Virus record (IMG/VR): IMGVR_UViG_3300032668_000053
Location: 1 to 41,022 of that record
Reading direction: 5' to 3' (one strand)
DNA length: 41,022 bases
From: a virus
Shown here piece by piece: positions 29,524 to 37,403 of this stretch (positions are counted from its first letter, which is position 1; every line of letters starts with the position of its first letter). The translations under genes and the position numbers were made by a program. The notes below the pieces were generated by a model that saw only the letters and a program-made list of their open reading frames with translations, searched no databases and was not told where the DNA came from.

Positions 29524-30090
29524 TCAGCTTCCAGCCGAGGCCGTCTTCTGTGCCCCGGCTTCCCGAAAAAAAATGGTCTCGCCCTTCTCTTCCATCGCGC
29601 TGGCATAGGCGACCACCGTATCCCAGGACTCTTTGATCTTGGCCATCACCATGGCCAGAACCATGGAGACGAGCGGATCTTCCCACGCATCCCCGATTTC
29701 ATCCTGGCAGGTGGCACGAAACGATTCAATCCCAAGCTCCAGCAGGGCGTTGCACTCGCGTGGGGTATGGGTGAACAGATAGCACGCCTGCCACTGGTCG
29801 GATCGCGTCATCTTGGACAGGTCGAACTCGGCCGCCCCGGAGGCGACCTTGTCCACCGAGAACGCCACGAGCGGGGAGTTGATCGTCGTCAGCCTGTCCC
29901 AGTCGCTCGACACCACGGAGCGAACGGAGATGCCCGTGTCGCCAACCGGGGTTGACTTCGGGCCAAACGCCCGAGCGGTGGGGCCGGGGCATGGCGTGAC
30001 ATTGGCGCGGTCAATGGAATGGCCGCGCTGTTGAAGCTCTTCCGCCCGTTGGACAATCTCAGGCTGAATCGGAATCCGAGGTTCGTTCAT
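29524..30090 (-). CDS. Tail assembly chaperone, upstream (G) part with slippery site
   Basis: 188 aa from ATG 30090. After an N-terminal arm, QWQACYLFTHTPRECNALLELGIESFRA and EDPLVSMVLAMVMAKIKESWDTVVAYA form the helical core usual for chaperones that coat the tape measure during tail assembly. Near the end, the codons ATT TTT TTT sit over a T8 run (A8 at 29566-29573 on the plus strand). A -1 slip on T TTT TTT joins 175 residues of this frame to 80 of the next, giving a 255-aa fusion. This copies the lambda G/GT layout exactly: chaperone, frameshift extension, then tape measure. Confidence 0.75.
   Translation of the reverse strand: MNEPRIPIQPEIVQRAEELQQRGHSIDRANVTPCPGPTARAFGPKSTPVGDTGISVRSVVSSDWDRLTTINSPLVAFSVDKVASGAAEFDLSKMTRSDQWQACYLFTHTPRECNALLELGIESFRATCQDEIGDAWEDPLVSMVLAMVMAKIKESWDTVVAYASAMEEKGETIFFREAGAQKTASAGS
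29566..29573 (-). promoter_or_regulatory. T8 slippery sequence for programmed -1 frameshift
   Basis: On the minus strand the reading is ATT TTT TTT CGG. A -1 slip re-pairs both tRNAs perfectly on T TTT TTT and enters the frame that runs to 29324 without a stop. It lies near the end of the chaperone ORF and immediately upstream of the tape measure gene, where such sites are expected. Confidence 0.75.
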
Positions 30091-30096
30091 ACCCGG

Positions 30097-30546
30097 TTAG
30101 TTCGCGGTGTTGATGAGCGTGAACGACTTCCCGGTGATGGCGAACCCGCCTTCCTGCTTTCGCGCGTAGTCGCCCTTCGTTCCGGTGCAAATGCACGTCG
30201 CCGTCGCCACGCCGTCAAGCGGGTTGAGGAAGGTCAGCGTATCGCCCGCGGTGGGCGGTTCCCACACAGCCGAGTTAGCGTTGTCCACGAGGTTGATGTC
30301 GAAGTCGCCGCCGTCCTTGATCATGAGGAAGATCGCCGTCAGGCCGCTACCATTCTCGATCTTGATCTCTTCGTTCCTCTCACCAAAAGACAGCGACTTG
30401 ATCAGTGAGGTCGAGAAGCTGCCGACTTTGAAAAGGTCGGTTCCCCAAACCAGCGCAAAGGTATTGCCCGCCGGGGCCGCAACTGTGACGCCGCCGGGAT
30501 TCTGGCTGGCGACCCCCATTCCCGTCCGTGTTCCTGCGTATGGCAT
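30097..30546 (-). CDS. Putative tail tube/major tail protein (149 aa)
   Basis: ATG 30546. Beta-rich protein with NTFALVWGTDLFKVGSFSTSLIKSLSFGERNEEIKIEN, DGGDFDINLVDNA and AVWEPPTAGDTLTFL; the strand-rich layout with an N-terminal Gly/Ala leader suits a small tube protein, and it is encoded just upstream of the chaperones where the tail tube gene normally lies. The neighbour at 30568-30966 is an alternative candidate. No family match made. Confidence 0.55.
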   Translation of the reverse strand: MPYAGTRTGMGVASQNPGGVTVAAPAGNTFALVWGTDLFKVGSFSTSLIKSLSFGERNEEIKIENGSGLTAIFLMIKDGGDFDINLVDNANSAVWEPPTAGDTLTFLNPLDGVATATCICTGTKGDYARKQEGGFAITGKSFTLINTAN

Positions 30547-30567
30547 ATTGTGCTCCTATGGTGGCGA

Positions 30568-30966
30568 TTAAGCGCCGGTGTTGATGGATGCGAGCCAGGT
30601 GAACAAACCGCCCGCCGTGCTCGATAGAGTAATCTTGGTGACCGTGGTGATGGCGCTCGAAGCCGTAATGGCTGCCGACGCCGTCGCCGCGCTGGGGTAG
30701 ATGATTCCCACCCCGGCCGCCAGCGTAATGGTTGCCCCAAGGGTTGCCCCGCTGTAAACCTTGACCGTCACGTCGCCAACGCACTGGATCGCCAGGCCGG
30801 CCAACTGAGACACGGTGAACGCAACATCCTGCTCGATATTGGTCGCCCCCGGCGAAAGCGTTGTGATGACATTGGCCTCTCCGGCATTCGTGATGGCGAA
30901 ATTGTAGGTCACCGACCCCGCCCCGGCGATATAGGACGTGCGGACTTGATGTGCGATATTGCCCAT
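30568..30966 (-). CDS. Putative structural protein (132 aa)
   Basis: ATG 30966. Short hydrophobic-polar strands (TSYIAGAGSVTYNFAITNAGEANVITTLSPGATN, AIQCVGDVTVKVYSGATLGATITL) in a Thr/Ala-rich beta protein, without signal peptide. Could be a tail or decoration protein; one of two candidates for the tail tube. No family recognised. Confidence 0.5.
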   Translation of the reverse strand: MGNIAHQVRTSYIAGAGSVTYNFAITNAGEANVITTLSPGATNIEQDVAFTVSQLAGLAIQCVGDVTVKVYSGATLGATITLAAGVGIIYPSAATASAAITASSAITTVTKITLSSTAGGLFTWLASINTGA

Positions 30967-30978
30967 AATTTTCGATGG

Positions 30979-31473
30979 TTAAAACTGCTGGTACATTGGC
31001 CTCAGCGTCCCCACCGCAAACCGGATGCGGTAGGAGTCCGAGAGCATCCCGAATTCTTTCCCAAAGTGATCGAACCCGCGGTAGTAGATCGTCTTTTCGG
31101 TGCCCAGGATGAGCGACCGAACGATCTCGACCAGGTCGTCAAGGAGTTGCAGGAACGGGTCACCACCTCCGACGCCCTCAGTTAGCCCGGCGCCACGGTC
31201 CACCTTCAGGCCGCGCCCGCGACTCAGGATGACGGAAAACTGCCGATCAACCATGCCGGTGACCTCGCCGCCGGCGAAATTCGACCGGGCCTCCTCGCCG
31301 TCCACCATGATGAGCAACTTGGGCGCCCCCTCGCGATTGCTCACCGTGGCCCAAGCTGCCTCCAGATTTGGAACCACGGCGACCTTGGCGTTCAGATGAT
31401 CAACCGCCCAGGCGATCAACTGATCGCTCAGGAACTGGACCTGCTCAACGATGGTGATGGCGGGCTCGCTCAT
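30979..31473 (-). CDS. Putative tail terminator/completion-type protein (164 aa)
   Basis: ATG 31473 overlaps the previous stop (ATGA). Opens MSEPAITIVEQVQFLSDQLIAWAVDHLNAKVAVVPN, then strands PKLLIMVDGEEARS and RQFSVILSRGRGL and a helix PFLQLLDDLVEIVRSLILG, ending with YRIRFAVGTLRPMY. The alternation of a long helix, three strands and a helix fits lambda gpU-like tail terminators, and its position between the connector and tail-tube genes fits too. Pattern-based call. Confidence 0.5.
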   Translation of the reverse strand: MSEPAITIVEQVQFLSDQLIAWAVDHLNAKVAVVPNLEAAWATVSNREGAPKLLIMVDGEEARSNFAGGEVTGMVDRQFSVILSRGRGLKVDRGAGLTEGVGGGDPFLQLLDDLVEIVRSLILGTEKTIYYRGFDHFGKEFGMLSDSYRIRFAVGTLRPMYQQF

Positions 31474-32357
31474 AGCGACGTCACCTCCAGGCGGTTTCGC
31501 TCCACCACGGCGAACCCAGGAGAGAAGGCGCGCGGCCAATCCACGTCCAGATCAATCTCGCCCTGGCCGATGCGGATCAGGAGTCCGGGATGCGTCGGGG
31601 TGCCCCGCCAGCTTTCGGCATCAGCCTTGAATGGGTTTTCCTCGCCGGGCGCCAGCCTCCGCTTGTAAAGCGCCTCGCAAACGAACGCCGTGCAGGCCAT
31701 CTGCACCTTGGACGGCAAGTAACTCCCGCCGCCGACCAGGCCAACCACATCGCCGCGCTGGTAATGTGCGCCGCCAGCCGTCACCGAAACAGTCTGAACG
31801 GAGAACGGGGCTGTCGAGTTGAACGTGACGGTCAGGGCCGCTCCAGACGCAGGAGGATTCCCGCAGCGCCCCTGATAGCCGCCCAAGACCGTGTTCACCG
31901 TTGCCGGCGCCACGAGGTAATACCCACAATGTCTATCGGGATTGTGCTGGTCTCCAAGTTGGCGAGCTTGAACGGTGAGTATTGCCCCATTGGAATCCAC
32001 GGTGAGGACCGTGAAAGTCCCCACCGTGAACCGGCGTGCGTAGGGCGGGCGATAAGTCGGGGAAAGGTAGGAATCAACCTCAAGCTGGCAAACTGAGATC
32101 AACTGATTGAGTACCGGAGCGGAGAATGTTCCGGCGCTTGTGTCATCGGTGGCCTCGCCCAAAGTTTGGGGGCCTCCAATGAGACTCTGAACGACCTCCT
32201 GAGTCGTGTAAGGCTGTGTGACAGCCTGGGTCAGCGGAAAGTCGTGGATGCTGGCGAGCCCTGACGATACAGTAAAGGACTGCCGCCCAAGGTATGGGTA
32301 TGGAAACCCACACCCAAGCGCGCCCTCTCCGTAATCACATCCGGGATAGCCAAACAC
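31470..32357 (-). CDS. Head-tail connector protein, gp36/DUF1320-like (295 aa)
   Basis: ATG 32357. Core features are VLNQLISVCQLEVDSYLSPTYRPP, with the helix typical of Mu gp36-like adaptor proteins, and ALYKRRLAPGEENPFKADAESWRGT near residue 245. Between them is an insert of about 120 residues, a beta-rich segment not expected in the short family members. The first 60 residues are an extra Gly/Tyr-rich arm. Expected to sit between the portal and the tail. Family match is moderate. Confidence 0.6.
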   Translation of the reverse strand: MFGYPGCDYGEGALGCGFPYPYLGRQSFTVSSGLASIHDFPLTQAVTQPYTTQEVVQSLIGGPQTLGEATDDTSAGTFSAPVLNQLISVCQLEVDSYLSPTYRPPYARRFTVGTFTVLTVDSNGAILTVQARQLGDQHNPDRHCGYYLVAPATVNTVLGGYQGRCGNPPASGAALTVTFNSTAPFSVQTVSVTAGGAHYQRGDVVGLVGGGSYLPSKVQMACTAFVCEALYKRRLAPGEENPFKADAESWRGTPTHPGLLIRIGQGEIDLDVDWPRAFSPGFAVVERNRLEVTSL

Positions 32358-32363
32358 ACACGT

Positions 32364-32819
32364 TTATTCCCAAGTCCAGTCAACCGTCAGGGCGGAGGCG
32401 GTGTTGTCGCCGGCCGCCGATCCGGTGGCGATGGCGATGCGGAACGGCCCGCGAATCGTCGGCGGGATCGGAATGTCGAACGTCTTGGCGAGCGATCCGG
32501 TCGTGGCGACGCCGGCCAGCGAATACTGGACCAGCGGGTTCGTGTTGGCGTAGGCCCCCACAGTCGAGGTTGCCCCGGTGCCAACCCCAACTCCGGTTAC
32601 CAAAGCGTCCTGCAGGGTGAACGTGATCGGGCCGTTGGCGGTGACATCGGTATGATTGGCCAAGGTTGGCACCTTGACCCGAATGCGACCGAGCCGCCAG
32701 GCGTTGCTCGCCAGGAAGTTCGTTCCGGGAGCCACGACGCCAAGGTCGATGGCGCTGACGTAAGCCGTCGCGGAGGCGGCGGGGAAAGCGACCGTTACGG
32801 AGAGAGCATTGTCTTGCAT
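32364..32819 (-). CDS. Putative virion protein (151 aa)
   Basis: ATG 32819. Starts MQDNALSVTVAFPAASATAYVSAIDLGVVAPG and continues as strands (RIRVKVPTLANHTDVTANGPITFTLQDALVTG, FRIAIATGSAAGDNTASALTVDWTW). A beta-sandwich-type protein, perhaps a capsid decoration or head fibre. It follows the capsid gene and the signal-peptide protein. No family recognised. Confidence 0.5.
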   Translation of the reverse strand: MQDNALSVTVAFPAASATAYVSAIDLGVVAPGTNFLASNAWRLGRIRVKVPTLANHTDVTANGPITFTLQDALVTGVGVGTGATSTVGAYANTNPLVQYSLAGVATTGSLAKTFDIPIPPTIRGPFRIAIATGSAAGDNTASALTVDWTWE

Positions 32820-32823
32820 ATGA

Positions 32824-33210
32824 TTACGGTTGGCCGATGGCGATGTACTGCAGGCTGTAGGTGTTGGTGTTGCCCGCAGCGTAAACGAAGTTGCTGGTCG
32901 TGGTGAGACCGGGGATGACCCCCACGATGTTGGTGGCGCAATACCCGATCATCGTGCTGGTCACATTGGTGGTCGCGTTCAGCGGGGTCACGAAGACGGC
33001 CGGGACCGCGTTGAACGCCGTGGCGAAGGCGTTGGTCGAGAGGCCCGCGTTGCTCTGGTACATGTTGATCGTTCCAACCTGGAACTCCAGAGCGGTGGTA
33101 GCGTTGTAAGCGCGCCAGGTCGTCAACGGGGTCGTGGTGGACAGGACGCCGGCGGCGAACACCGTGGCGACCACGGCGATGATTGCGATTGCGGCAAGAA
33201 GTTTCTTCAT
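32824..33210 (-). CDS. Exported protein with lectin-like fold in the head module (128 aa)
   Basis: ATG 33210 opens MKKLLAAIAIIAVVATVFAAG, a clear Sec signal peptide (KK then about 15 hydrophobic residues and an Ala-type cleavage site near residue 20). The mature part is a small beta-rich domain with AFATAFNAVPAVFVTPLNATTN ... NTNTYSLQYIAIG, recalling H-type lectin or fibre-tip domains (FxxxFxxxPxVxVT). An exported protein between the capsid gene and a virion gene is unusual; it may be displayed on the host surface or act as a virion decoration. Confidence 0.6.
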   Translation of the reverse strand: MKKLLAAIAIIAVVATVFAAGVLSTTTPLTTWRAYNATTALEFQVGTINMYQSNAGLSTNAFATAFNAVPAVFVTPLNATTNVTSTMIGYCATNIVGVIPGLTTTSNFVYAAGNTNTYSLQYIAIGQP

Positions 33211-33219
33211 GGTGATTCC

Positions 33220-34272
33220 TTAATACGCGGTCGGCGCTTTGCCAACCTGGATGGAGTCGGTGGGGATGATCGGGATTCCGCCAGCGGTCGGCAGCGAGGT
33301 CGGCCAGGGCGCCACAGGGGCCGCCCCGCCACTGTTCTGATTGCCCGGAGTGCCGGCATTGGCGAACAGGGTGGTCGTGCGGGACCGTTGCAGCGTGTAG
33401 ATCGCGCGCTGGCTGGCGAAGCACTTGGTCGGCTTCTGATCGATCGGGAACTTGGCCCACAGGGCCGCAACGAGCGAGTCGTTGAGGGGATAAGTGGCAT
33501 TCGCGCTCGCGGTGGCTCCGGTGGTGGCGTCCACGTTCTTGATCACGCCCACCGAATAGTAACTCGCGGACGAGATGCCGATGAAGCCGAACACGTTGGC
33601 GCACCAGGCGCGGAAGACCTTGCCTTGGGCATCGGCCACGCGCTGGGGATACCAAGGGTTCATGCGGAGACCCTGGCCGGCACCGAACAGCCAATGGACA
33701 CCCTGCGCGCCCTCGCGGACGAACCAGACGCTTTCGTTGGTGGACGTCGAGGTGTTGTTTCCGCCGTTGGCGTCAACCACCAGATCGACCGCCGCATTGG
33801 TGCGGGGGTCGATCTGTTGCTGTGCGGTCACCAGGAAGTCAGCCAACCCAGGGCAGCCAAGGGAGTCGTTCAAGGTGCCCTGATAGAACTGCAAGCCGAG
33901 GTCGATCGCTTTGGCGCGCATGGCGCCAACAGCCTCTTCGGTCATCAGCTTGCCGCGAGAATCGCCTTCGCCTTCGGCCGCGTCCAAGGTCGCCTCATCG
34001 ATCTGCATCTGAGCATCGAACGGGAAGCAGTTGAACCGGGTCTGGTCGTAGGTGCTGGCGCCCAGGAGCGTGCCGGAGTTCACCTTGCGGAAAGCGCGTC
34101 CGGCGTGGATCGCCTTTCGGATGCGAGCCAAGTAGCTCGTTCCGGCGATGACGCGACCGGTGATCTGCTCGACCTCCGGGGCGACGTTCACCACCGCCTC
34201 AACGAGACCGACAACATCGTCGGTATGCTCGCGCGCGGCGATGTCTTTGATTGTGAGATATTGGTCAAGCAT
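33220..34272 (-). CDS. Major capsid protein
   Basis: 350 aa from ATG 34272, directly following the protease gene. Opens MLDQYLTIKDIAAREHTDDVVGLVEAVVNVAPEVEQ, an N-terminal arm and helix followed by beta strands, then SGTLLGASTYDQTRFNCFPFDAQMQIDEATLDAAEGEGDSRGKLMTEEAVGAMRAKAIDLGLQ with the long spine-like helix and GRVIAGTSYLARIRKA. This is the layout of HK97-fold coat proteins of a group often found with Mu-like portal genes. Would form the icosahedral shell. The first residues appear short, as expected if the scaffold is encoded in the upstream protease gene. Confidence 0.8.
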   Translation of the reverse strand: MLDQYLTIKDIAAREHTDDVVGLVEAVVNVAPEVEQITGRVIAGTSYLARIRKAIHAGRAFRKVNSGTLLGASTYDQTRFNCFPFDAQMQIDEATLDAAEGEGDSRGKLMTEEAVGAMRAKAIDLGLQFYQGTLNDSLGCPGLADFLVTAQQQIDPRTNAAVDLVVDANGGNNTSTSTNESVWFVREGAQGVHWLFGAGQGLRMNPWYPQRVADAQGKVFRAWCANVFGFIGISSASYYSVGVIKNVDATTGATASANATYPLNDSLVAALWAKFPIDQKPTKCFASQRAIYTLQRSRTTTLFANAGTPGNQNSGGAAPVAPWPTSLPTAGGIPIIPTDSIQVGKAPTAY

Positions 34273-34280
34273 AGGTCAGG

Positions 34281-35186
34281 TTAGCTAACCGAGTTGCGGT
34301 CGGGGTATTGAGCGTCCCAAATGGCTTGCGTTCGGGCCGCTCCGGTGAGTCCGGTGGTATCGGGCTGCCCACCCTTGGCGTCGCTCTTGGCGATGAGTGT
34401 GCGCGACTTCAGCGGCACGATGGGAGAGTTGGCCGCCAAAAGTTTCAGCGTGCCCAGGTCAAGCTTGGCGAGTTCGTCGGCTTTGTAGCCGACGTTCGTC
34501 TCCGGGTTGATCGGGGCGCGGCCATCGTTTGCCATCTTGGCAATGACGTCGTTCTTGAGGTTGGCCTCGGTGGCGGCCTGGGTGGCGGTGATGGCCCCCT
34601 CCAGCTTTGTGATCTTGGCCTCAAACGAGGACATATCGGGCGCAGCTGGCGCGGGTCGTTTCTCGAGGGCATCCAACCGGGCGATCAAACCTTCGATCAG
34701 ACCGGGCAACGCCTCGACCTTGGCGAGTGTTTCGGGGGTCATATTTTGTTCAGGGGACATCGTGTCGCACTTGGCGATTGAAAAAGAGCACTCCGGGTTG
34801 GTTGGCCGGTCGACGATGCTGATTTCCGTCATGATCAGTCGTGTAATGGCGTTCCCGGATTTGGCCAGGACCCGTCCACCGATAGAGAAGCCCTTATAAA
34901 CACCAGCCAGGACTTTCTTGACGGCCTCTGAGTCAACAATCTTGGCGCGGAGGCTGGTCTTGCCATCGTCGGATACGGAGCATTTGAGCGCGGTTCCAAC
35001 GGCGCTTGGCTCATGCATCTCGCGGATATTCGCCCAGCGCATGAAGCCGGGAATGGCCTCACGGAGGGCGTCCGCCTTTGCAATTTCGCCTTGGCCGTCG
35101 AGGATTTCACTGGACGCGGTGCCCTCGATGATTACCGAACCATCGGTTTGGGCCTCAAACTTTTCAATCGTTCCAGACAACTTCAT
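34281..35186 (-). CDS. Prohead protease fused to scaffold (XkdF-like)
   Basis: 301 aa from ATG 35186. The first 150 residues read GTIEKFEAQTDGSVIIEGTASSEILDGQGEI, REMHEPSAVGTALKC and KGFSIGGRV...TEISIVDRPTNPECSF. The His in MHEPSA, the Ser in GFSIG and the downstream D-R-P strand are the expected catalytic features of Peptidase_S78_2/XkdF serine proteases. From about residue 150 a helical Ala/Glu/Lys-rich part (TPETLAKVEALPGLIEGLIARLDALEKR ... AKITKLEGAITAT) looks like the internal scaffold, to be cleaved during maturation. Protease and scaffold in one gene, immediately before the capsid gene, is a standard layout. Confidence 0.8.
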   Translation of the reverse strand: MKLSGTIEKFEAQTDGSVIIEGTASSEILDGQGEIAKADALREAIPGFMRWANIREMHEPSAVGTALKCSVSDDGKTSLRAKIVDSEAVKKVLAGVYKGFSIGGRVLAKSGNAITRLIMTEISIVDRPTNPECSFSIAKCDTMSPEQNMTPETLAKVEALPGLIEGLIARLDALEKRPAPAAPDMSSFEAKITKLEGAITATQAATEANLKNDVIAKMANDGRAPINPETNVGYKADELAKLDLGTLKLLAANSPIVPLKSRTLIAKSDAKGGQPDTTGLTGAARTQAIWDAQYPDRNSVS

Positions 35187-35255
35187 TCGTCAAGTGAGCA
35201 ATAAGGCGGGGCTTTCGATTTGGCAAACGATCCGGTTCGTAGAGTTCGCATAATC

Positions 35256-35292
35256 TTGACAGGGATTGGGGAGTTGGGGTATCGTTTGGATA
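35256..35292 (+). promoter_or_regulatory. Candidate promoter for the opposite-strand gene
   Basis: TTGACA at 35256-35261, 18 bp spacer, TATCGT at 35280-35285. The predicted start of transcription would be at or next to the ATG at 35293, so the transcript would be leaderless. It lies in the 106 bp between the diverging protease and 35293 genes. Confidence 0.55.
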
Positions 35293-35772
35293 ATGAACTT
35301 TGCTTTTCAGCAACAGCTTGAGACCTTCGATATTTCAACCATCACCCCCAATCACGTCATCATTCTCCGGGTCGATCCATCCGCGATTGACCGCCAGGAA
35401 CTTGATCCGTTCCTCAAAAAGCTCCCCACGGGCTGTCTCGTCATGTGGCTCAAGCCGGGGGCGGAGATTCAAAACCTAGACCGGAGCGCCATGAACCGAT
35501 TCGGCTGGTATGACTCCGGCCAGCTCGTGGAGGCGGCGACCATGCAAGAGTCCGGGATCAAATTGCTGGCCGCAATCGGATGGGACGTTGATCGGGTTCA
35601 GCGGGCGGTTGATCCGGCGATCAAGGATGATGCGGTCAAGGAGGTCGCCGCGGCAGCCGAACAAGTGGGCGGGCGCCAATCGTGGAACATGTCGGCTAAG
35701 GAGCGCCGGGAAGCGTTACGGAAGCGGTATTCTAACACTCCACGCCCGACCGTTCCACCACCCAACGCCTGA
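35293..35772 (+). CDS. Opposite-strand gene inside the late operon (159 aa), moron-like
   Basis: ATG 35293 (MNFAFQQQLETFDISTITPNHVIILRVDPSAIDRQELDPFLKKL). The product is a small alpha/beta-type protein with GCLVMWLKPGAEIQNLD and a helix KLLAAIGWDVDRVQRAV, then a basic Arg/Pro-rich tail. It is the only plus-strand gene inside the leftward structural run, has its own promoter candidate and no ribosome site, and its end overlaps the convergent HTH gene by 41 bp. The pattern is that of an added gene expressed separately (moron). Function unknown. Confidence 0.65.
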   Translation: MNFAFQQQLETFDISTITPNHVIILRVDPSAIDRQELDPFLKKLPTGCLVMWLKPGAEIQNLDRSAMNRFGWYDSGQLVEAATMQESGIKLLAAIGWDVDRVQRAVDPAIKDDAVKEVAAAAEQVGGRQSWNMSAKERREALRKRYSNTPRPTVPPPNA

Positions 35773-35923
35773 TTCCCGCCCGCCTGGCGCTCGGGATCTT
35801 CCCCATCCGGCACATCCTGGCCAGCATCTCCGTTGAGCACCCGCGGATCTTAGCCGCCAGCGACAGCGGTATCAGATTGTTTACTCTTTCCGCCCGCAGG
35901 ATCGTTATCGTTGCCTTTGTCAT
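35732..35923 (-). CDS. Small helix-turn-helix (excisionase/MerR-type) protein nested past the portal gene
   Basis: 63 aa from ATG 35923, overlapping the portal end by 74 bp and the plus-strand neighbour by 41 bp. After a basic start, NNLIPLSLAAKIRGCSTEMLARMCRMGKIPSARRAGIRRWVV gives a two-helix HTH followed by a strand, the pattern of HTH_17/excisionase-type DNA-binding proteins (LSLxxAAK...GxS...LxRMxRxGKIPxxR..G..RWxV). Probably expressed with the late operon; a control role is inferred. Confidence 0.6.
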   Translation of the reverse strand: MTKATITILRAERVNNLIPLSLAAKIRGCSTEMLARMCRMGKIPSARRAGIRRWVVERSGVEC

Positions 35924-37403
35924 TGGTGTCGGGGAGTTCGATTCGTTCGACTTTGAAGCCCATCGTATCGGAAATCGCCTGCTCGCTGTCATCGCCGGCC
36001 GGTTGCCATCCGGCATTCTTGAGATCCACCAGCGTCTTAGCGAAGAGCGCCCGGTTTCCGGGAGATGAGCCGCCCCAGCAAGGGATCACGTTTCCCCTGT
36101 AGCCATTGAGGCGCAGCCATGGATGAAAGATTTGGTCTGCCGCCGTGCTTTTGAGGCGGGTATTGTCCATCTCACGCCATTCGTCTTTCACGTCGCTGGA
36201 CAGGTCGGCCATTCCGCTGCCGAGTCCGGTGTTTTTGGCCGAAGTCGAAAGCTCGTGCCCCAAAATGCCTTTGGTGATTTGCGAGTGGCAGAAGTTGACA
36301 TATTTCTCGAAACCATCGGCGCCCCCGCTCACCGCAGCCTGGATAAGCTCGATCTTGGCCTCCTTGTTCACGATGATGGCCCCACCGCTAACCGTCGTCC
36401 CGGCGTTGAACGTCTTTTCGAGCAGGTCCACGATGTTCTTGTCGCTCGTGTTTGCATAGCCCACCACGAATGGCCTTCCGAACCGGAACATGTAGGACGC
36501 AAACCAGTCCCGGCCGAGCGTGGACAGCAGCCACCAGAACAGCACCGGCCGCAGGTCACCACCGAACGTGTCACGAAAGCTCGTGATAATGTTCCCGCGG
36601 TGGATGATGTGCCGCATCGGGTCAGGCTTGTAGGTCTGCCCCAGGTCCCAATTGACTTGTCCGTTCACCAGCACATCGTAGAACCGCATGTCGGGCTGCC
36701 AATCGTCGGCATTCCACCAGAGGGTGTTCTCGATCTTGCCATCGGGGCCGGGCGTCGGGCCCCCATTGTAGGGGCGCGCGCCGCTACCGAGCATGTTCAT
36801 TCCCGGCTGCATTGGCTCTGTTCCGAGCGACGCCTGAGACAGCGACCAGAAGGCGATCCGGTAGCAGTAGAGCGCATAGTTGACCGGGACGATCTTCTTC
36901 AGCCGGTAGGCAACCGGGGATGAAAACGGCGAGTCAGCCGTGTTCACCGCCTCGTAAATCTTCTCCGCGGCGCTCACTGGGTACACGCTCCCCACCTGAA
37001 CGTGCAGCATGCCGTCAAGCCAGTTCGAGCAGGCGTTGACCATCTCAGCGCAGAGCTTGGCGGCCTGCACGTCATCCTGATTGGCCCGGTTGGCCGGCTG
37101 GATCACGAGCGGCTTGCCCAGGACGGCGATCAGGCGCTTGGAAATCTCGCCCCGGACGTGGAGCGAGTTGCAAATCATGTCCCGATAAAGGCTGAATAGC
37201 AGGTAGGTATCGCCGTTCTCCGCGGTGCGTAACGCCCCCTGAACGCTGGACATTGTTGCCGAGGTGCCCCATTGGGGGGCCTCACCCCACCCGGAGAGTC
37301 GCGCCTTGACCGATTGCGGGAGCATTCTTCCCAGCATGGCCACCGCCATGTCCTGGGCCTGTTGCTGAAGCGTGCGGTCTGGTTTGGTGAAGGGGAGTTT
37401 CAT
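35850..37403 (-). CDS. Portal protein, Mu gp29-like (DUF935)
   Basis: 517 aa from ATG 37403 (ATGA overlap). N-terminal FTKPDRTLQQQAQDMAVAMLGRMLPQ, then GEAPQWGTSATMSSVQGALRTAENGDTYLLFSLYRDMI, where the portal body begins, IGKPLVIQP-type strand (LGKPLVIQPANR), LWWNADDWQPDMRFYDVL, GRDWFASYMFRFGRPFVVGY, NCHSQITKGILG (FCHSQITKGILG) and a Gly/Asp-rich C-terminus. These match the DUF935/Mu-type portal family. Forms the dodecameric ring at one vertex where DNA enters and the tail attaches. The C-terminus overlaps the nested HTH gene. Confidence 0.8.
   Translation of the reverse strand: MKLPFTKPDRTLQQQAQDMAVAMLGRMLPQSVKARLSGWGEAPQWGTSATMSSVQGALRTAENGDTYLLFSLYRDMICNSLHVRGEISKRLIAVLGKPLVIQPANRANQDDVQAAKLCAEMVNACSNWLDGMLHVQVGSVYPVSAAEKIYEAVNTADSPFSSPVAYRLKKIVPVNYALYCYRIAFWSLSQASLGTEPMQPGMNMLGSGARPYNGGPTPGPDGKIENTLWWNADDWQPDMRFYDVLVNGQVNWDLGQTYKPDPMRHIIHRGNIITSFRDTFGGDLRPVLFWWLLSTLGRDWFASYMFRFGRPFVVGYANTSDKNIVDLLEKTFNAGTTVSGGAIIVNKEAKIELIQAAVSGGADGFEKYVNFCHSQITKGILGHELSTSAKNTGLGSGMADLSSDVKDEWREMDNTRLKSTAADQIFHPWLRLNGYRGNVIPCWGGSSPGNRALFAKTLVDLKNAGWQPAGDDSEQAISDTMGFKVERIELPDTNDKGNDNDPAGGKSKQSDTAVAGG

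Noticed and set aside
32830-34284. 484-aa plus-strand ORF opposite the capsid gene
   Set aside because: It is the antisense of a recognisable capsid protein, is rich in Arg/Gly/Asp, and shows no domain.
36123-36923. 266-aa plus-strand ORF opposite the portal gene
   Set aside because: The portal frame carries a family pattern over its full length; the opposite frame has none.
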